Part shown: piece after piece, positions 16,814-25,294 of the stretch
Layout of the letters: every line of letters begins with the position of its first letter
Position numbering within the stretch: the stretch's first letter is position 1
Assembly: GCA_937973685.1 (NCBI GenBank)
Contig: CALJKJ010000043.1
Location: 23,400 to 87,399, forward strand
DNA length: 64,000 nucleotides
Reading direction: 5' to 3'
From: an uncultured Flavobacteriales bacterium
GTDB taxonomy: Bacteria; Bacteroidota; Bacteroidia; Flavobacteriales_D; Crocinitomicaceae
Translations under genes and position numbers: made by a program
Notes under the pieces: model-generated
Told to the model about the DNA's origin: nothing
Database searches by the model: none
The model's input: the letters and a program-made list of their open reading frames with translations, nothing else

Positions 16814-18511
16814 TTAAACTAATGCAACAAACAATACATCGTTCGTTTTCATCACTTTTAACAACCCATTTTTCGTCAATGTTTTGATACTCGTATCCCA
16901 TTGTTTGTTACTCATGGTAACTTTCTCTTTTAATGCAGCCAATTCCATCGATTGTTCTTTTTGAACGATGTCAAACAATTGTTGTTCGTTTTCATTCAAA
17001 ACAACTTTTACTACTTTTTCTGGGCGCATTTGCGGGAAGAATAACACTTCTTGAATCGAAGGATTGTTTGTCAAGTACATGATAAGACGGTCCATACCAA
17101 TTCCTAGTCCACTTGTTGGCGGCATTCCATATTCCAACGCACGCAAGAAGTCTTGATCAATAAACATTGCTTCGTCATCGCCTTTTTCTTGTAAACGTAA
17201 TTGTTCTTCAAAACGTTCGCGTTGATCGATAGGGTCATTTAACTCGGAATATGCATTTGCGACTTCTTTACCGCAAACCATTAATTCGAATCGTTCTGTC
17301 AATTCAGGATTATCGCGGTGTGTTTTACACAAAGGCGACATTTCTTTTGGATAGTCTGTGATGAATGTCGGTTGGATGTAATTTCCTTCACATTTTTCAC
17401 CAAAAATTTCATCAATGAGTTTTCCTTTCCCCATTGTTTCATCCACTTGGATACCCATTCCTAGTGCAGCAGCACGCAATTCGTCTTCCGATTTTCCATC
17501 GATATCAAATCCTGTAAAGTCAATGATTGATTGACGCATCGTTACGCGCTTGTATGGTGCTTTGAAGTTGATGTTGTGTGCACCAAAGGTTGCTTCAGTT
17601 GTGCCATTTACAGCCGTTGCACAATTTTCGAGCAAGCGTTCTGTAAAATCCATCATCCAGTTGTAATCTTTGTAGGAAACATAAATTTCCATCGCAGTAA
17701 ATTCTGGATTGTGCGTTCTGTCCATTCCTTCGTTGCGGAAGTTTTTCGAAAACTCGTAAACACCATCAAAACCACCAACGATTAAGCGTTTTAAGTACAA
17801 TTCATTCGCAATTCTCATGTACAATGGAATGTCCAAAGCATTGTGGTGCGTGATGAATGGTCGTGCAGAAGCACCACCTGGGATTGCTTGTAAAACAGGT
17901 GTTTCGACTTCCATGTATCCTGCGTCGTTGAAAAACTGACGCATGGCATTGAATAGTTTCGTGCGTTTGGTGAAAATATCTTTAACTTGCGGATTAACCA
18001 CTAAATCAACGTATCGTTGACGGTAGCGCAATTCTGGATCGGTAAACGCATCGTGAATTTTTCCTTCCGCATCTGTTTTAGGAAGCGGTAACGGTTTTAA
18101 GGATTTACTGAGCAACGAAAATTCTTTCACATGGACAGAAACTTCACCTACTTGCGTTTTGAAAACTGTTCCTTTGATTCCAATAAAATCGCCAAGATCC
18201 AACCATTTTTTGAATAAATCGTTGTACAACATTTTATCTTCACCAGGACAAATTTCATCGCGGTTAAAGTACACTTGAATACGGCCTTCGGCGTCTTGAA
18301 TTTCAGCAAAAGAGGCTTTCCCCATGATGCGTTGGCTCATTAAGCGACCTGCTAAGCAAACTTCCTTTCCTTCTTCGAAGTTGTTTTTGATAGCAGTTGA
18401 ATAAGCAGTTACAGGATACAATGCCGCTGGATACGGATCAATGCCTGCATTTCTAATTTGTTCCAACGTTTGACGACGTTGTATTTCTTGTTCTGAAAGT
18501 TCGTGTGACAT
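16814..18511 (-). CDS. lysS: Lysine-tRNA ligase, class II
   Basis: The protein has 565 residues. An OB-fold anticodon-binding domain (about 45-150) precedes the class II catalytic core. Motif 2 is RIANELYLKRLIVGGFDGVY followed by FRNEGMDRTHNPEF, and motif 3 is GLGIGMDRLIMYLTNN. It charges tRNA-Lys with lysine. About 65 residues follow the core and form a helical, winged-helix-like C-terminal extension (LNENEQQLFDIVQKEQSMEL onward), which is usual for Bacteroidota LysS but absent from the E. coli enzyme. It is the last gene of a likely rluB-like - OMP - lysS operon. Confidence 0.95.
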   Translation of the reverse strand: MSHELSEQEIQRRQTLEQIRNAGIDPYPAALYPVTAYSTAIKNNFEEGKEVCLAGRLMSQRIMGKASFAEIQDAEGRIQVYFNRDEICPGEDKMLYNDLFKKWLDLGDFIGIKGTVFKTQVGEVSVHVKEFSLLSKSLKPLPLPKTDAEGKIHDAFTDPELRYRQRYVDLVVNPQVKDIFTKRTKLFNAMRQFFNDAGYMEVETPVLQAIPGGASARPFITHHNALDIPLYMRIANELYLKRLIVGGFDGVYEFSKNFRNEGMDRTHNPEFTAMEIYVSYKDYNWMMDFTERLLENCATAVNGTTEATFGAHNINFKAPYKRVTMRQSIIDFTGFDIDGKSEDELRAAALGMGIQVDETMGKGKLIDEIFGEKCEGNYIQPTFITDYPKEMSPLCKTHRDNPELTERFELMVCGKEVANAYSELNDPIDQRERFEEQLRLQEKGDDEAMFIDQDFLRALEYGMPPTSGLGIGMDRLIMYLTNNPSIQEVLFFPQMRPEKVVKVVLNENEQQLFDIVQKEQSMELAALKEKVTMSNKQWDTSIKTLTKNGLLKVMKTNDVLFVALV

Positions 18512-18536
18512 ATTTATCTTTTTTTCAGTCTAAAAT

Positions 18537-19406
18537 TTACCAATGTGGGCAGCTATCGCAACCATTTCTTGGGCGTAAGTAAAAGAGCATTCCTGCAGCT
18601 GCAAAGTAGGATGAAAATCCAAATTGTTGACGAGCAAATTGATTTTTATCGTTTGGTCGTGTTCGAACATGAGGCAGGTGTATGAAACCTAAACCTGTTT
18701 CTGTTTGAATAAAAAAGTGTTTGAAAAATTCAACACGAATACTTCCATTCAATCCAAGACCATATCCTGAAATAGAAGGTGTAGCAAATGTGTGAATCTG
18801 TCCAAAGTTTAAATCATTAAAGGTTAATACTGGGCCAATCCCACCCCCAATATTTCCTGTAATTGCCAATTGACGTTTTTGTCCAATAGACAACAAATCA
18901 AATGAACGCATCAGTTCTATACGGAGGAAATTAACGCCATTTGTGTTTTCGTAATGAAATTTTTCACGATCGGTGATAACTGGTTGGTCGTAATACGTTC
19001 CTGTCCAGTTTGTATCAATTCCAGCACCAATTTTACCATCCAGCAATACATGATTTTGATCGTTCATTACATATTTGTAATGGTCTACACCAAAGGATAG
19101 TGCCCATTTATCATTGATATAATAGCCAATGCGTGCATTGTATTGCGGGACAGTGATAGTAGTTGGGTTGAAGTACACATCGGGACTAAATTTATCAGGA
19201 CGATCGCTTGCTTTGACGTGTTTTAAACGAAAATCATAATCTTCACCAACAAAACGAATCGTCGAATTAGTGTAATAAGAGCGGTTATATCCCCAATAAA
19301 AAAAGAAAGTTCCAGCTGCTGTACTTTTTTTTGTTTTGTGTTTCACTTGAGCAAATAATGGTGTAAAACCCATTAACAAACAGCAAATAAGCGCACTAAT
19401 TTTCAT
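18537..19406 (-). CDS. Predicted outer-membrane beta-barrel protein
   Basis: The protein has 289 residues. The signal peptide MKISALICCLLMGFTPLFAQ is followed by alternating-hydrophobicity strands (FFFYWGYNRSYYTNSTIRF, YNARIGYYINDKWALSFGVD, GYGLGLNGSIRVEFFKHFFI). The C-terminal region ends in aromatic-rich strands, then a short Cys-containing tail (NGCDSCPHW). It fits a small closed barrel of the OmpA/OmpW size class. No function is assignable. It sits 7 nt after the pseudouridine synthase and 25 nt before lysS, apparently in one operon. Confidence 0.65.
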   Translation of the reverse strand: MKISALICCLLMGFTPLFAQVKHKTKKSTAAGTFFFYWGYNRSYYTNSTIRFVGEDYDFRLKHVKASDRPDKFSPDVYFNPTTITVPQYNARIGYYINDKWALSFGVDHYKYVMNDQNHVLLDGKIGAGIDTNWTGTYYDQPVITDREKFHYENTNGVNFLRIELMRSFDLLSIGQKRQLAITGNIGGGIGPVLTFNDLNFGQIHTFATPSISGYGLGLNGSIRVEFFKHFFIQTETGLGFIHLPHVRTRPNDKNQFARQQFGFSSYFAAAGMLFYLRPRNGCDSCPHW

Positions 19407-19413
19407 TGTATTG

Positions 19414-20361
19414 TTATTTTGTCATTTTTAAAAAAGCGACTTCTTTTTCGGTTAAATGGCGGTGAAAACCTCTCGGCAAGTCTTTTTTTGTAAGTCCAGC
19501 AAACTGAACACGATCAAGTTTCACAACTACGTATCCTAATTTTTCAAACATGCGCCGTACAATTCTGTTTTTGCCTGAATGTATTTCCACGCCCACTTCG
19601 CGTGAATTTTTCGTGTCTTTTACGTATTCTACGTGGTCACACTTGATACGACCATCTTCTAAATCAATACCTTTTAACAACATTTCCATGTGCTCAGAAG
19701 TAACTGGTTTGTCGGTTTCAACTTGGTATATTTTTTTTGCTTCGAATTTTGGATGCGTTAATTTTTTTGATAAATCACCATCATTGGTAAACAACAACAA
19801 ACCTGTTGTATCTCTGTCCAATCTACCAACTGGATAAATTCGTTCTTTACAAGCTTTGTAAACCAAACCCATTACGGTTTTCCTACCCCAAGGGTCATCC
19901 ATTGTGGTGATAAAATCTTTTGGTTTATTCAACAATACATAGCGTTTTGTTTCCGCATTGATTGTTTCACCATCGTATTGAATTTTATCACCACGCTTGA
20001 TTTTGTAACCTAATTCGGTAATAATTTCGCCATTTACTGAAACGACCCCCGTTTGGATTAATACATCTGCTTCTCTACGAGAGCATATTCCAGCATTTGA
20101 CAAGTATTTGTTCAAACGGATTTCATCTTCGTTGAATGATGGCAATGGATCGCCTTTTCTTTCCTTGTTTTTGAAAGCGTAGTTTTTCGCTTTTTCAGCG
20201 TATTTCTCCGTTTTTGTTCCTGTACCTGTTCGTTGCGGTTTGGAATCGGAAGTCACTGTTTTTTTAGTGAATGTCTTTTTTGGACGATCGGTACTTTTAG
20301 CACCTTTAGTTGTTGGGCGGCTTTTGCTGCCTGTTGGTTTTCTTGTGTTCATCACGAGCAT
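19414..20361 (-). CDS. rRNA pseudouridine synthase of the RsuA/RluB/E/F family
   Basis: The protein has 315 residues. The first 85 or so are Lys/Thr/Pro-rich and probably disordered, an extension typical of Bacteroidota members. An S4 RNA-binding domain (IRLNKYLSNAGICSRREADV) is followed by the catalytic domain with GRLDRDTTGLLLFTNDGDL, where the Asp after GRLDR is the nucleophile. It isomerises a uridine in rRNA, most likely 23S as for RluB. An alternative ATG lies three codons in. A -7 promoter box and a small palindrome precede the gene. Confidence 0.88.
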   Translation of the reverse strand: MLVMNTRKPTGSKSRPTTKGAKSTDRPKKTFTKKTVTSDSKPQRTGTGTKTEKYAEKAKNYAFKNKERKGDPLPSFNEDEIRLNKYLSNAGICSRREADVLIQTGVVSVNGEIITELGYKIKRGDKIQYDGETINAETKRYVLLNKPKDFITTMDDPWGRKTVMGLVYKACKERIYPVGRLDRDTTGLLLFTNDGDLSKKLTHPKFEAKKIYQVETDKPVTSEHMEMLLKGIDLEDGRIKCDHVEYVKDTKNSREVGVEIHSGKNRIVRRMFEKLGYVVVKLDRVQFAGLTKKDLPRGFHRHLTEKEVAFLKMTK

Positions 20362-20371
20362 AATTAAATTT

Positions 20372-20401
20372 CTACTGTCACAGTAGTAAGTTGCAAAGAT
20401 A
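20372..20401 (-). promoter_or_regulatory. -7 box and leader palindrome upstream of the pseudouridine synthase
   Basis: TATCTTTG on the minus strand (20394-20401) matches TAnnTTTG. A perfect 6-bp inverted repeat (ctactg / cagtag, 3-nt spacer, 20372-20386) lies just downstream, about where the mRNA should begin. It could be a leader hairpin or an operator. Confidence 0.4.
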
Positions 20402-20449
20402 CGTTCAATTATTGTAAATTAAGCATAAAACTACTTTGTATCGAATCGA

Positions 20450-20803
20450 TTAGGTCGAAAACGCATCGGTGATGTGCTCAATTTTTGTGCGGTAATTGTT
20501 GTGAACAATCGACATTATATCGAAACGCACACTTGTTTGAATGTTTTTTGATTGGACGTAAAAATTGGCGCATTGGATAATTTGCCGTTGTTTTTTCTTA
20601 GTAACCGCCATCCAAGGTTCTCCAATTTCAGCTGTTTGGCGCGTTTTCACTTCAACGATAACCAATTCATTACCTTTTTCAGCAACAATATCAATTTCGT
20701 ATTTCAAATACCGAAAATTGGTCTGTCTGATAATGTAGCCCTCTTCTTTTAATTGTTTTTGCGCCATTAATTCGCCAAAAACTCCTAATTCGTGATCTGT
20801 CAT
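20450..20803 (-). CDS. YraN / UPF0102 family endonuclease-like protein
   Basis: The protein has 117 residues, the normal family length. It has LGVFGELMAQKQLKEEGY, YEIDIVAEKG and VIVEVKTRQ, which form the restriction-endonuclease-like D...ExK arrangement (Asp in YEIDIV, Glu and Lys in EVK). The family is widely conserved, and its cellular role in DNA or RNA processing is not settled. Confidence 0.88.
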   Translation of the reverse strand: MTDHELGVFGELMAQKQLKEEGYIIRQTNFRYLKYEIDIVAEKGNELVIVEVKTRQTAEIGEPWMAVTKKKQRQIIQCANFYVQSKNIQTSVRFDIMSIVHNNYRTKIEHITDAFST

Positions 20804-20889
20804 GGTTCTTTTTCACTTTAAGATAGCGAAAAAGTTGTTTTCCATCAACAAATCAATATTGGTTTTTTTCTCAAAGAATGAGAGTTTTT

Positions 20890-22587
20890 TTATCGTGGAT
20901 TGAATTGTTGGTTACCTCCCATGATTACTTGTTGCCCTTCTTTGAATTCTTTTTCAACGATTACTTTGCCGTTTTTATCATACATTCGAAAAGTGCCATC
21001 ACGCAATCCGTTTTTGTAGAAACATTCTGAAATCAACGCGCCTTTTCGATCGTATTCTGCCATCAATCCGTTTAATTTGCCGTCTTTGAAATGCGTGATG
21101 TTGTTGGGGATTTTTCCTCCTGGGTAATAAGCAATCCATTCGCCGTCTTTTTCCCCGTTTTTATAGGTGCCTTGTTCCGTTCGCTTGTAATCTTTTTGAG
21201 AAAAAGAAATCCACTCTCCGTGTTTTACGCTTTCAATCGATTCCATATCTTTCAACGGGCCGTATTCGATTTTAGATTTAACAGTAATGATTTTATACGA
21301 ACCAACATCTTTTGGTTTTCCATTTTCAAATAATTCTGTCCATTCTCCCGTTTTCAATCCATCTTCATAATTTCCAGTTGCTTTTAATTTTCCGCTAGGA
21401 TAATAGGATTTCCAGAGTCCATTGAGCAAGCCTTTTTTGAAAGTTGTTTCGTTTTTGAGTTTACCATTTTCCCAATAATTTTTCCAAAGACCTTCTTCTT
21501 TTCCGTTTTTATAAACTCCTGACATGAGAAGCGTTTCGTCTTCGTACCACGTTTCCCAAAGTCCGTTTTTCAAGTCGTTTTCAAAAGTACCTTGCTTAAA
21601 CAACGTACCATTTTTGTAATAATATGTCCAAGTCCCTGTTTTTTTATCGGCTTCATAATTTGCATAGTAGGAAACTTCACCGGTTGGATACCAATAGGTC
21701 CATTTGCCATCTTGTAAATCGTTTTTGAACGTCCCTTCCATGTCTTTTTTGCCATTATTGGCATACCATGTCCAGATGCCCGATTTTTTACCAGCTTCGT
21801 AATATCCCTCGACGTTTAATCGGTTTTTATCAAAGTAATATTGGTATTTTCCTTGCAGAACTCCGTTTTTATAATTTGAAATTTTCTCCAAATCACCAGT
21901 ATAGTACCAATACGTCCACGTGCTATCTTTTTCGCCATTTGTAAATTTACCGGCAATCAGTTTGTATCCGTAAATACTATATTCTTCAAAGGGTCCGTTT
22001 TTTAAACCGTTTTTATAATTGTACCATTCTTTGTCTGCTCCGGTGTTAAAGAAGGTGTAAAGCGCACCATTTCCTTCGCTAACAGTTTGTGTGTGTAAAC
22101 TATCAGGCAACCAAAAAGCCATGATATAGTTGATGCTGTCTTTTACTTCTTCGATTAATTTTGTTTTACCGGTTACATAGTTGTATTGCCATTGACCTAC
22201 AGGTTCGTTTTTGGTATAATTTCCTGAAATTGCCAATGTACCATTCTCAAACCATTCGCGGTAAACACTATCTTGTAAGTCGTTTTTAAAATAACCTTCT
22301 TTGTGTAATTTACCATTTGCAAAGTAGGAAAGTACCGGACCGTTCAATTTTTCGCGGTAGTATGCTCTTTTTTCTACTAGATTTCCATCTTTATCGTAAT
22401 ACATCCAAACACCATGTTTTTCGGTCGTTTCACCTAACAAATCTTTGTAATAGCAACCTTTTGATGCGACTTTCTTCTGTTCGAAATCGTAGTAAAAACG
22501 GACTTCTTTGGTCGTGTTTTCGCGTTTGATTTCTTGTCCAAACACTGTAAGGTTGATCAAAAAGGAAAGTAGCAATAAGTATTTCAT
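20890..22587 (-). CDS. Long MORN-repeat (YwqK-type) periplasmic protein
   Basis: The protein has 565 residues with a signal peptide (MKYLLLLSFLINLTVFGQ) and then well over a dozen repeats of about 23 residues with the pattern NGxxxGxWxxYYxNGxLxxxGxY. These are MORN-type repeats, which databases label YwqK family antitoxin; no toxin gene is adjacent, so that label has no support here. Such proteins form long beta-hairpin solenoids and probably serve in binding. Export suggests a periplasmic or surface location. The LysE gene lies 52 nt upstream on the same strand. Confidence 0.8.
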   Translation of the reverse strand: MKYLLLLSFLINLTVFGQEIKRENTTKEVRFYYDFEQKKVASKGCYYKDLLGETTEKHGVWMYYDKDGNLVEKRAYYREKLNGPVLSYFANGKLHKEGYFKNDLQDSVYREWFENGTLAISGNYTKNEPVGQWQYNYVTGKTKLIEEVKDSINYIMAFWLPDSLHTQTVSEGNGALYTFFNTGADKEWYNYKNGLKNGPFEEYSIYGYKLIAGKFTNGEKDSTWTYWYYTGDLEKISNYKNGVLQGKYQYYFDKNRLNVEGYYEAGKKSGIWTWYANNGKKDMEGTFKNDLQDGKWTYWYPTGEVSYYANYEADKKTGTWTYYYKNGTLFKQGTFENDLKNGLWETWYEDETLLMSGVYKNGKEEGLWKNYWENGKLKNETTFKKGLLNGLWKSYYPSGKLKATGNYEDGLKTGEWTELFENGKPKDVGSYKIITVKSKIEYGPLKDMESIESVKHGEWISFSQKDYKRTEQGTYKNGEKDGEWIAYYPGGKIPNNITHFKDGKLNGLMAEYDRKGALISECFYKNGLRDGTFRMYDKNGKVIVEKEFKEGQQVIMGGNQQFNPR

Positions 22588-22639
22588 ACTGTTGAATAAG
22601 TTGTGTGTATAATGAAAAAAGTCGTGTTTTGTTACGGTA

Positions 22640-23287
22640 TTATTGGATCCATTCGAGCAATCCTTTTAGAAACAGAAAAACCCCAGTGACCAAGATAATA
22701 AGCCCTGTTAAACGGTTTAACAATGTTAAAAGTTTTTCTGTGATAAAGGGACGTAGTTTTTTGGCGCCAATAATTTTCAGGACATCAATTGTAAAGAAAG
22801 TGATTAAAATTACTGCGATATAAATTAAAATGTGTTCGCCAAGTGCACTGTCATTTGATTTTTTCGCGCCCAAAGTAATAACAGAAAACCAATAAAAAAT
22901 CACTGCTGGATTCGCAAAATTGAGAAAAAATCCTTTTAGTCCAAGCATCCAATAATCTTTCTTTTGATTGATTACTTCTTGTTCTTCTTGGATGTCAGAT
23001 TTTGGTTTTTTTATCAAGGTTACTATACCAAATCCGACAAAAATCAGACCGCCAAAAACCCGAAACAAGTATGAATTATCACCAGATGTAAGGCTGGAAA
23101 CTTGCGCAAAGAAGAAGTAAGCGATAGCAATGTAAATCAGATCAGAAAGCAACACACCCAAGTCGAATGAAAGTGCTGCTCGGATACCTTTTCGGATGCT
23201 TGTTTCAAGAAGAATGAAGAACACAGGTCCAATCATAATGCTCAAAATAAAGCCAGTAACAATTGCTTTAACGATTAAATCTAACAA
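22640..23287 (-). CDS. LysE family exporter with TTG start
   Basis: The protein has about 215 residues and six membrane helices. VTGFILSIMIGPVFFILLET with SIRKGIRAALSFDLGVLLSD is the conserved N-terminal LysE/RhtB signature. Members export amino acids or small cations; the substrate is unknown. No ATG lies in the right place. The frame stays open upstream, but a TATATTTG promoter box overlaps that part (23311-23318), so I place the start at TTG 23287 (fMet-LDLIVKAIVTG), consistent with the length of relatives. Confidence 0.8.
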   Translation of the reverse strand: MLDLIVKAIVTGFILSIMIGPVFFILLETSIRKGIRAALSFDLGVLLSDLIYIAIAYFFFAQVSSLTSGDNSYLFRVFGGLIFVGFGIVTLIKKPKSDIQEEQEVINQKKDYWMLGLKGFFLNFANPAVIFYWFSVITLGAKKSNDSALGEHILIYIAVILITFFTIDVLKIIGAKKLRPFITEKLLTLLNRLTGLIILVTGVFLFLKGLLEWIQ

Positions 23288-23310
23288 ATCTCTATTTTTT
23301 GAGTTCCTCA

Positions 23311-23318
23311 CAAATATA
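23311..23318 (-). promoter_or_regulatory. -7 promoter box (TATATTTG) for the LysE gene
   Basis: It is an exact TAnnTTTG match. It lies inside the longest open frame, which excludes the upstream start codon candidate at 23323. Confidence 0.5.
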
Positions 23319-23505
23319 ACCAAAAAATGGTATTTTCATGAATGAACGGGGTAACAAAAGTGTCATTTGGCGCCGTTTACGGTCTTTTTTTTCAGGAAAG
23401 TAGTAAATTTCGTTCGCTGAATTGAAAGAAACTCAAATGAAGTCATTACATTTGCACGTCTTGATTCATTGAATTTTAAGATAACAGTTCGAAAAAGCAA
23501 AAAGT

Positions 23506-23865
23506 ATGAAAACGGGCATTGCCAACAAAAAATTAGAAGCAATCATTTCCAGTGTGGAAAAAGACGGGATTTTATATTCAGGTGTGATTGAAGATTTGAA
23601 AGAATTGCGTGAGCAAGCCTTGAAAGAACAAGACCCTTTGGTTGTGAAAGTGTTACGTCTTACTTATGAGTTTTTACAAGACAGAAATGCTTTTGATGTG
23701 CAAGCGCAATACGAAGAAGACGAAGAAGAAAATGAATACCCAATTGAAATTGAAGACAAAGAAAATTTCTTGTATTTGTTGAATTTGTTGAAAAACGCAG
23801 AGCACAAGATTAACCGCGAAGAGATCAAAGATTACCGAACAGCTTTGAAAGAAGAGTTGTACTAA
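23506..23865 (+). CDS. Acidic conserved hypothetical protein
   Basis: The protein has 119 residues, is soluble and mainly helical, with an acidic run (YEEDEEENEYPIEIEDKE) about two thirds along and KNAEHKINREEIKDYRTALK near the end. No family is recognised. It is transcribed alone, with a terminator 23 nt downstream. Codon usage and the intact frame support a real gene. Confidence 0.65.
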   Translation: MKTGIANKKLEAIISSVEKDGILYSGVIEDLKELREQALKEQDPLVVKVLRLTYEFLQDRNAFDVQAQYEEDEEENEYPIEIEDKENFLYLLNLLKNAEHKINREEIKDYRTALKEELY

Positions 23866-23887
23866 TCTTATTCGAAATAATTATTGT

Positions 23888-23911
23888 AAAGCATGTCGGT
23901 TGGCATGCTTT
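23888..23911. terminator. Bidirectional terminator between convergent genes
   Basis: An 8-bp perfect stem (aaagcatg / catgcttt) with an 8-nt loop has T residues on the plus side and A residues on the other. It serves the acidic protein gene and the end of the leftward PBP-sco-GT operon. Confidence 0.75.
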
Positions 23912-23913
23912 TT

Positions 23914-24630
23914 TTAGTTGCTGAATTTGTATTTTAGGATACAATAAATAGCTCTAAATCCATCTTTCCAGCCTATTTTTTTACCTTCATCATACGTTCT
24001 TCCGTAATAGGAAATCCCAACCTCATAAATACGAATTGGTTTAATTTTTGCCAGTTTCGCAGTGATTTCTGGTTCAATACCAAAACGCTTTTCCTTGATT
24101 GTTAATTGTTTCGCAATGCTTGTGCGGATCAACTTGTAACATGTTTCCATGTCAGTCAAATTCAAATTCGTCATCATGTTTGACAAATTCGTTAAAAACT
24201 TGTTGCCGATAGAATGCCAATAGAACAGAATGCGGTGCGGTTGATGACCGATAAAACGGGAACCATAAACAACGTCTGCATTATCAACAAATACTGGTTT
24301 TAATAGCAAGTTGTATTCTGATGGATCGTATTCCAAATCAGCATCTTGGATGATTAAGTAATCGCCAGAACACTCTTGTATTGCTCTGTTGATAGCAGCA
24401 CCTTTGCCTTGATTAGTTGGCTGATTGAACAAACGAATCATCATCCCGTCGTTTGCTTGCATGTATGCTTCAATTTTAGCAACGGTATCGTCTGAAGAGC
24501 AATCATTGACGATGATAATTTCTTTTTCAATTTCATTGTCAAGAACAACTGCTTTGATTTTATCTAAAATTAAATGGATGGTAGCTCCCTCGTTGTATGC
24601 GGGAATTAATATCGAAAGTTTTTGAATCAT
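23914..24630 (-). CDS. GT2 glycosyltransferase, polyprenyl-phosphate sugar synthase type
   Basis: The protein has 238 residues with a GT-A fold of the DPM1/GtrB style. It has SILIPAYNEGATIHLILDKI, VNDCSSDDT, the metal-binding DxD in IIQDADLEYDP and YGSRFIG. There are no membrane helices. Such enzymes transfer a sugar from a nucleotide donor to polyprenyl phosphate. It is the last gene of the operon; the GT-C-like membrane protein two genes upstream would be a natural user of its lipid-linked product. Spacing to scoB is 3 nt. Confidence 0.85.
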   Translation of the reverse strand: MIQKLSILIPAYNEGATIHLILDKIKAVVLDNEIEKEIIIVNDCSSDDTVAKIEAYMQANDGMMIRLFNQPTNQGKGAAINRAIQECSGDYLIIQDADLEYDPSEYNLLLKPVFVDNADVVYGSRFIGHQPHRILFYWHSIGNKFLTNLSNMMTNLNLTDMETCYKLIRTSIAKQLTIKEKRFGIEPEITAKLAKIKPIRIYEVGISYYGRTYDEGKKIGWKDGFRAIYCILKYKFSN

Positions 24631-24633
24631 CGC

Positions 24634-25290
24634 TTACAGAGTCATTTCTGGTACAAAATCTGGAACTACAAGGTCGCCCTCAGTTTTTGAAATAATTTCT
24701 TCGACAGAAACACCTGGTGCTCGTTCTATTAAATGAAATTTATTGTCTTTGATTTCGAGAACAGCCAATTCGGTGACAACCTTTTTCACACAACCTACAC
24801 CAGTTAACGGAAGTGTACATGCTTTTAAGATTTTAGATTCTCCAGCTTTGTTGGAGTGCATCATGGCAACAATGATATTTTCAGCTGATGCGACTAAGTC
24901 CATCGCTCCTCCCATGCCTTTTACCATTTTACCTGGAATTTTCCAATTGGCAATATCTCCATTTTGAGCTACTTCCATAGCTCCCAAAACTGTCAATTGC
25001 ACGTGTTGTCCACGAATCATTGCAAACGATGTAGCTGAATCGAAAAACGATGCACCCGGCAAGGTGGTGATTGTTTGTTTGCCAGCGTTGATTAGGTCTG
25101 CATCTTCTTCTCCTTCAAATGGAAAAGGACCCATTCCTAGTACGCCATTTTCGGATTGAAACTCGACTTCAATATCATTATTGACAAAGTTCGCTACCAA
25201 TGTCGGAATACCAATTCCAAGATTGACATACCATCCACTTTGTATTTCTTGTGCAATGCGTTTTGCTATACCGTTTTTATCTAGTGCCAT
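24634..25290 (-). CDS. scoB: 3-oxoacid CoA-transferase subunit B
   Basis: The protein has 218 residues. The catalytic Glu lies in FQSENGVLGMGPFP, and the preceding GWYVNLGIGIPTLVANF and later GGAMDLVA are typical of subunit B. With subunit A it moves CoA between succinyl-CoA and acetoacetate or a related 3-oxoacid, which links ketone-body and amino-acid breakdown to the TCA cycle. Its partner gene scoA lies 1.8 kb away, separated by a membrane glycosyltransferase gene rather than adjacent as usual. Confidence 0.92.
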   Translation of the reverse strand: MALDKNGIAKRIAQEIQSGWYVNLGIGIPTLVANFVNNDIEVEFQSENGVLGMGPFPFEGEEDADLINAGKQTITTLPGASFFDSATSFAMIRGQHVQLTVLGAMEVAQNGDIANWKIPGKMVKGMGGAMDLVASAENIIVAMMHSNKAGESKILKACTLPLTGVGCVKKVVTELAVLEIKDNKFHLIERAPGVSVEEIISKTEGDLVVPDFVPEMTL

Positions 25291-25294
25291 GTTG

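Noticed and set aside
20890..22587. Antitoxin of a toxin-antitoxin system (database label for YwqK repeats)
   Set aside because: There is no adjacent toxin, and a signal peptide plus more than a dozen repeats point to an exported MORN protein.
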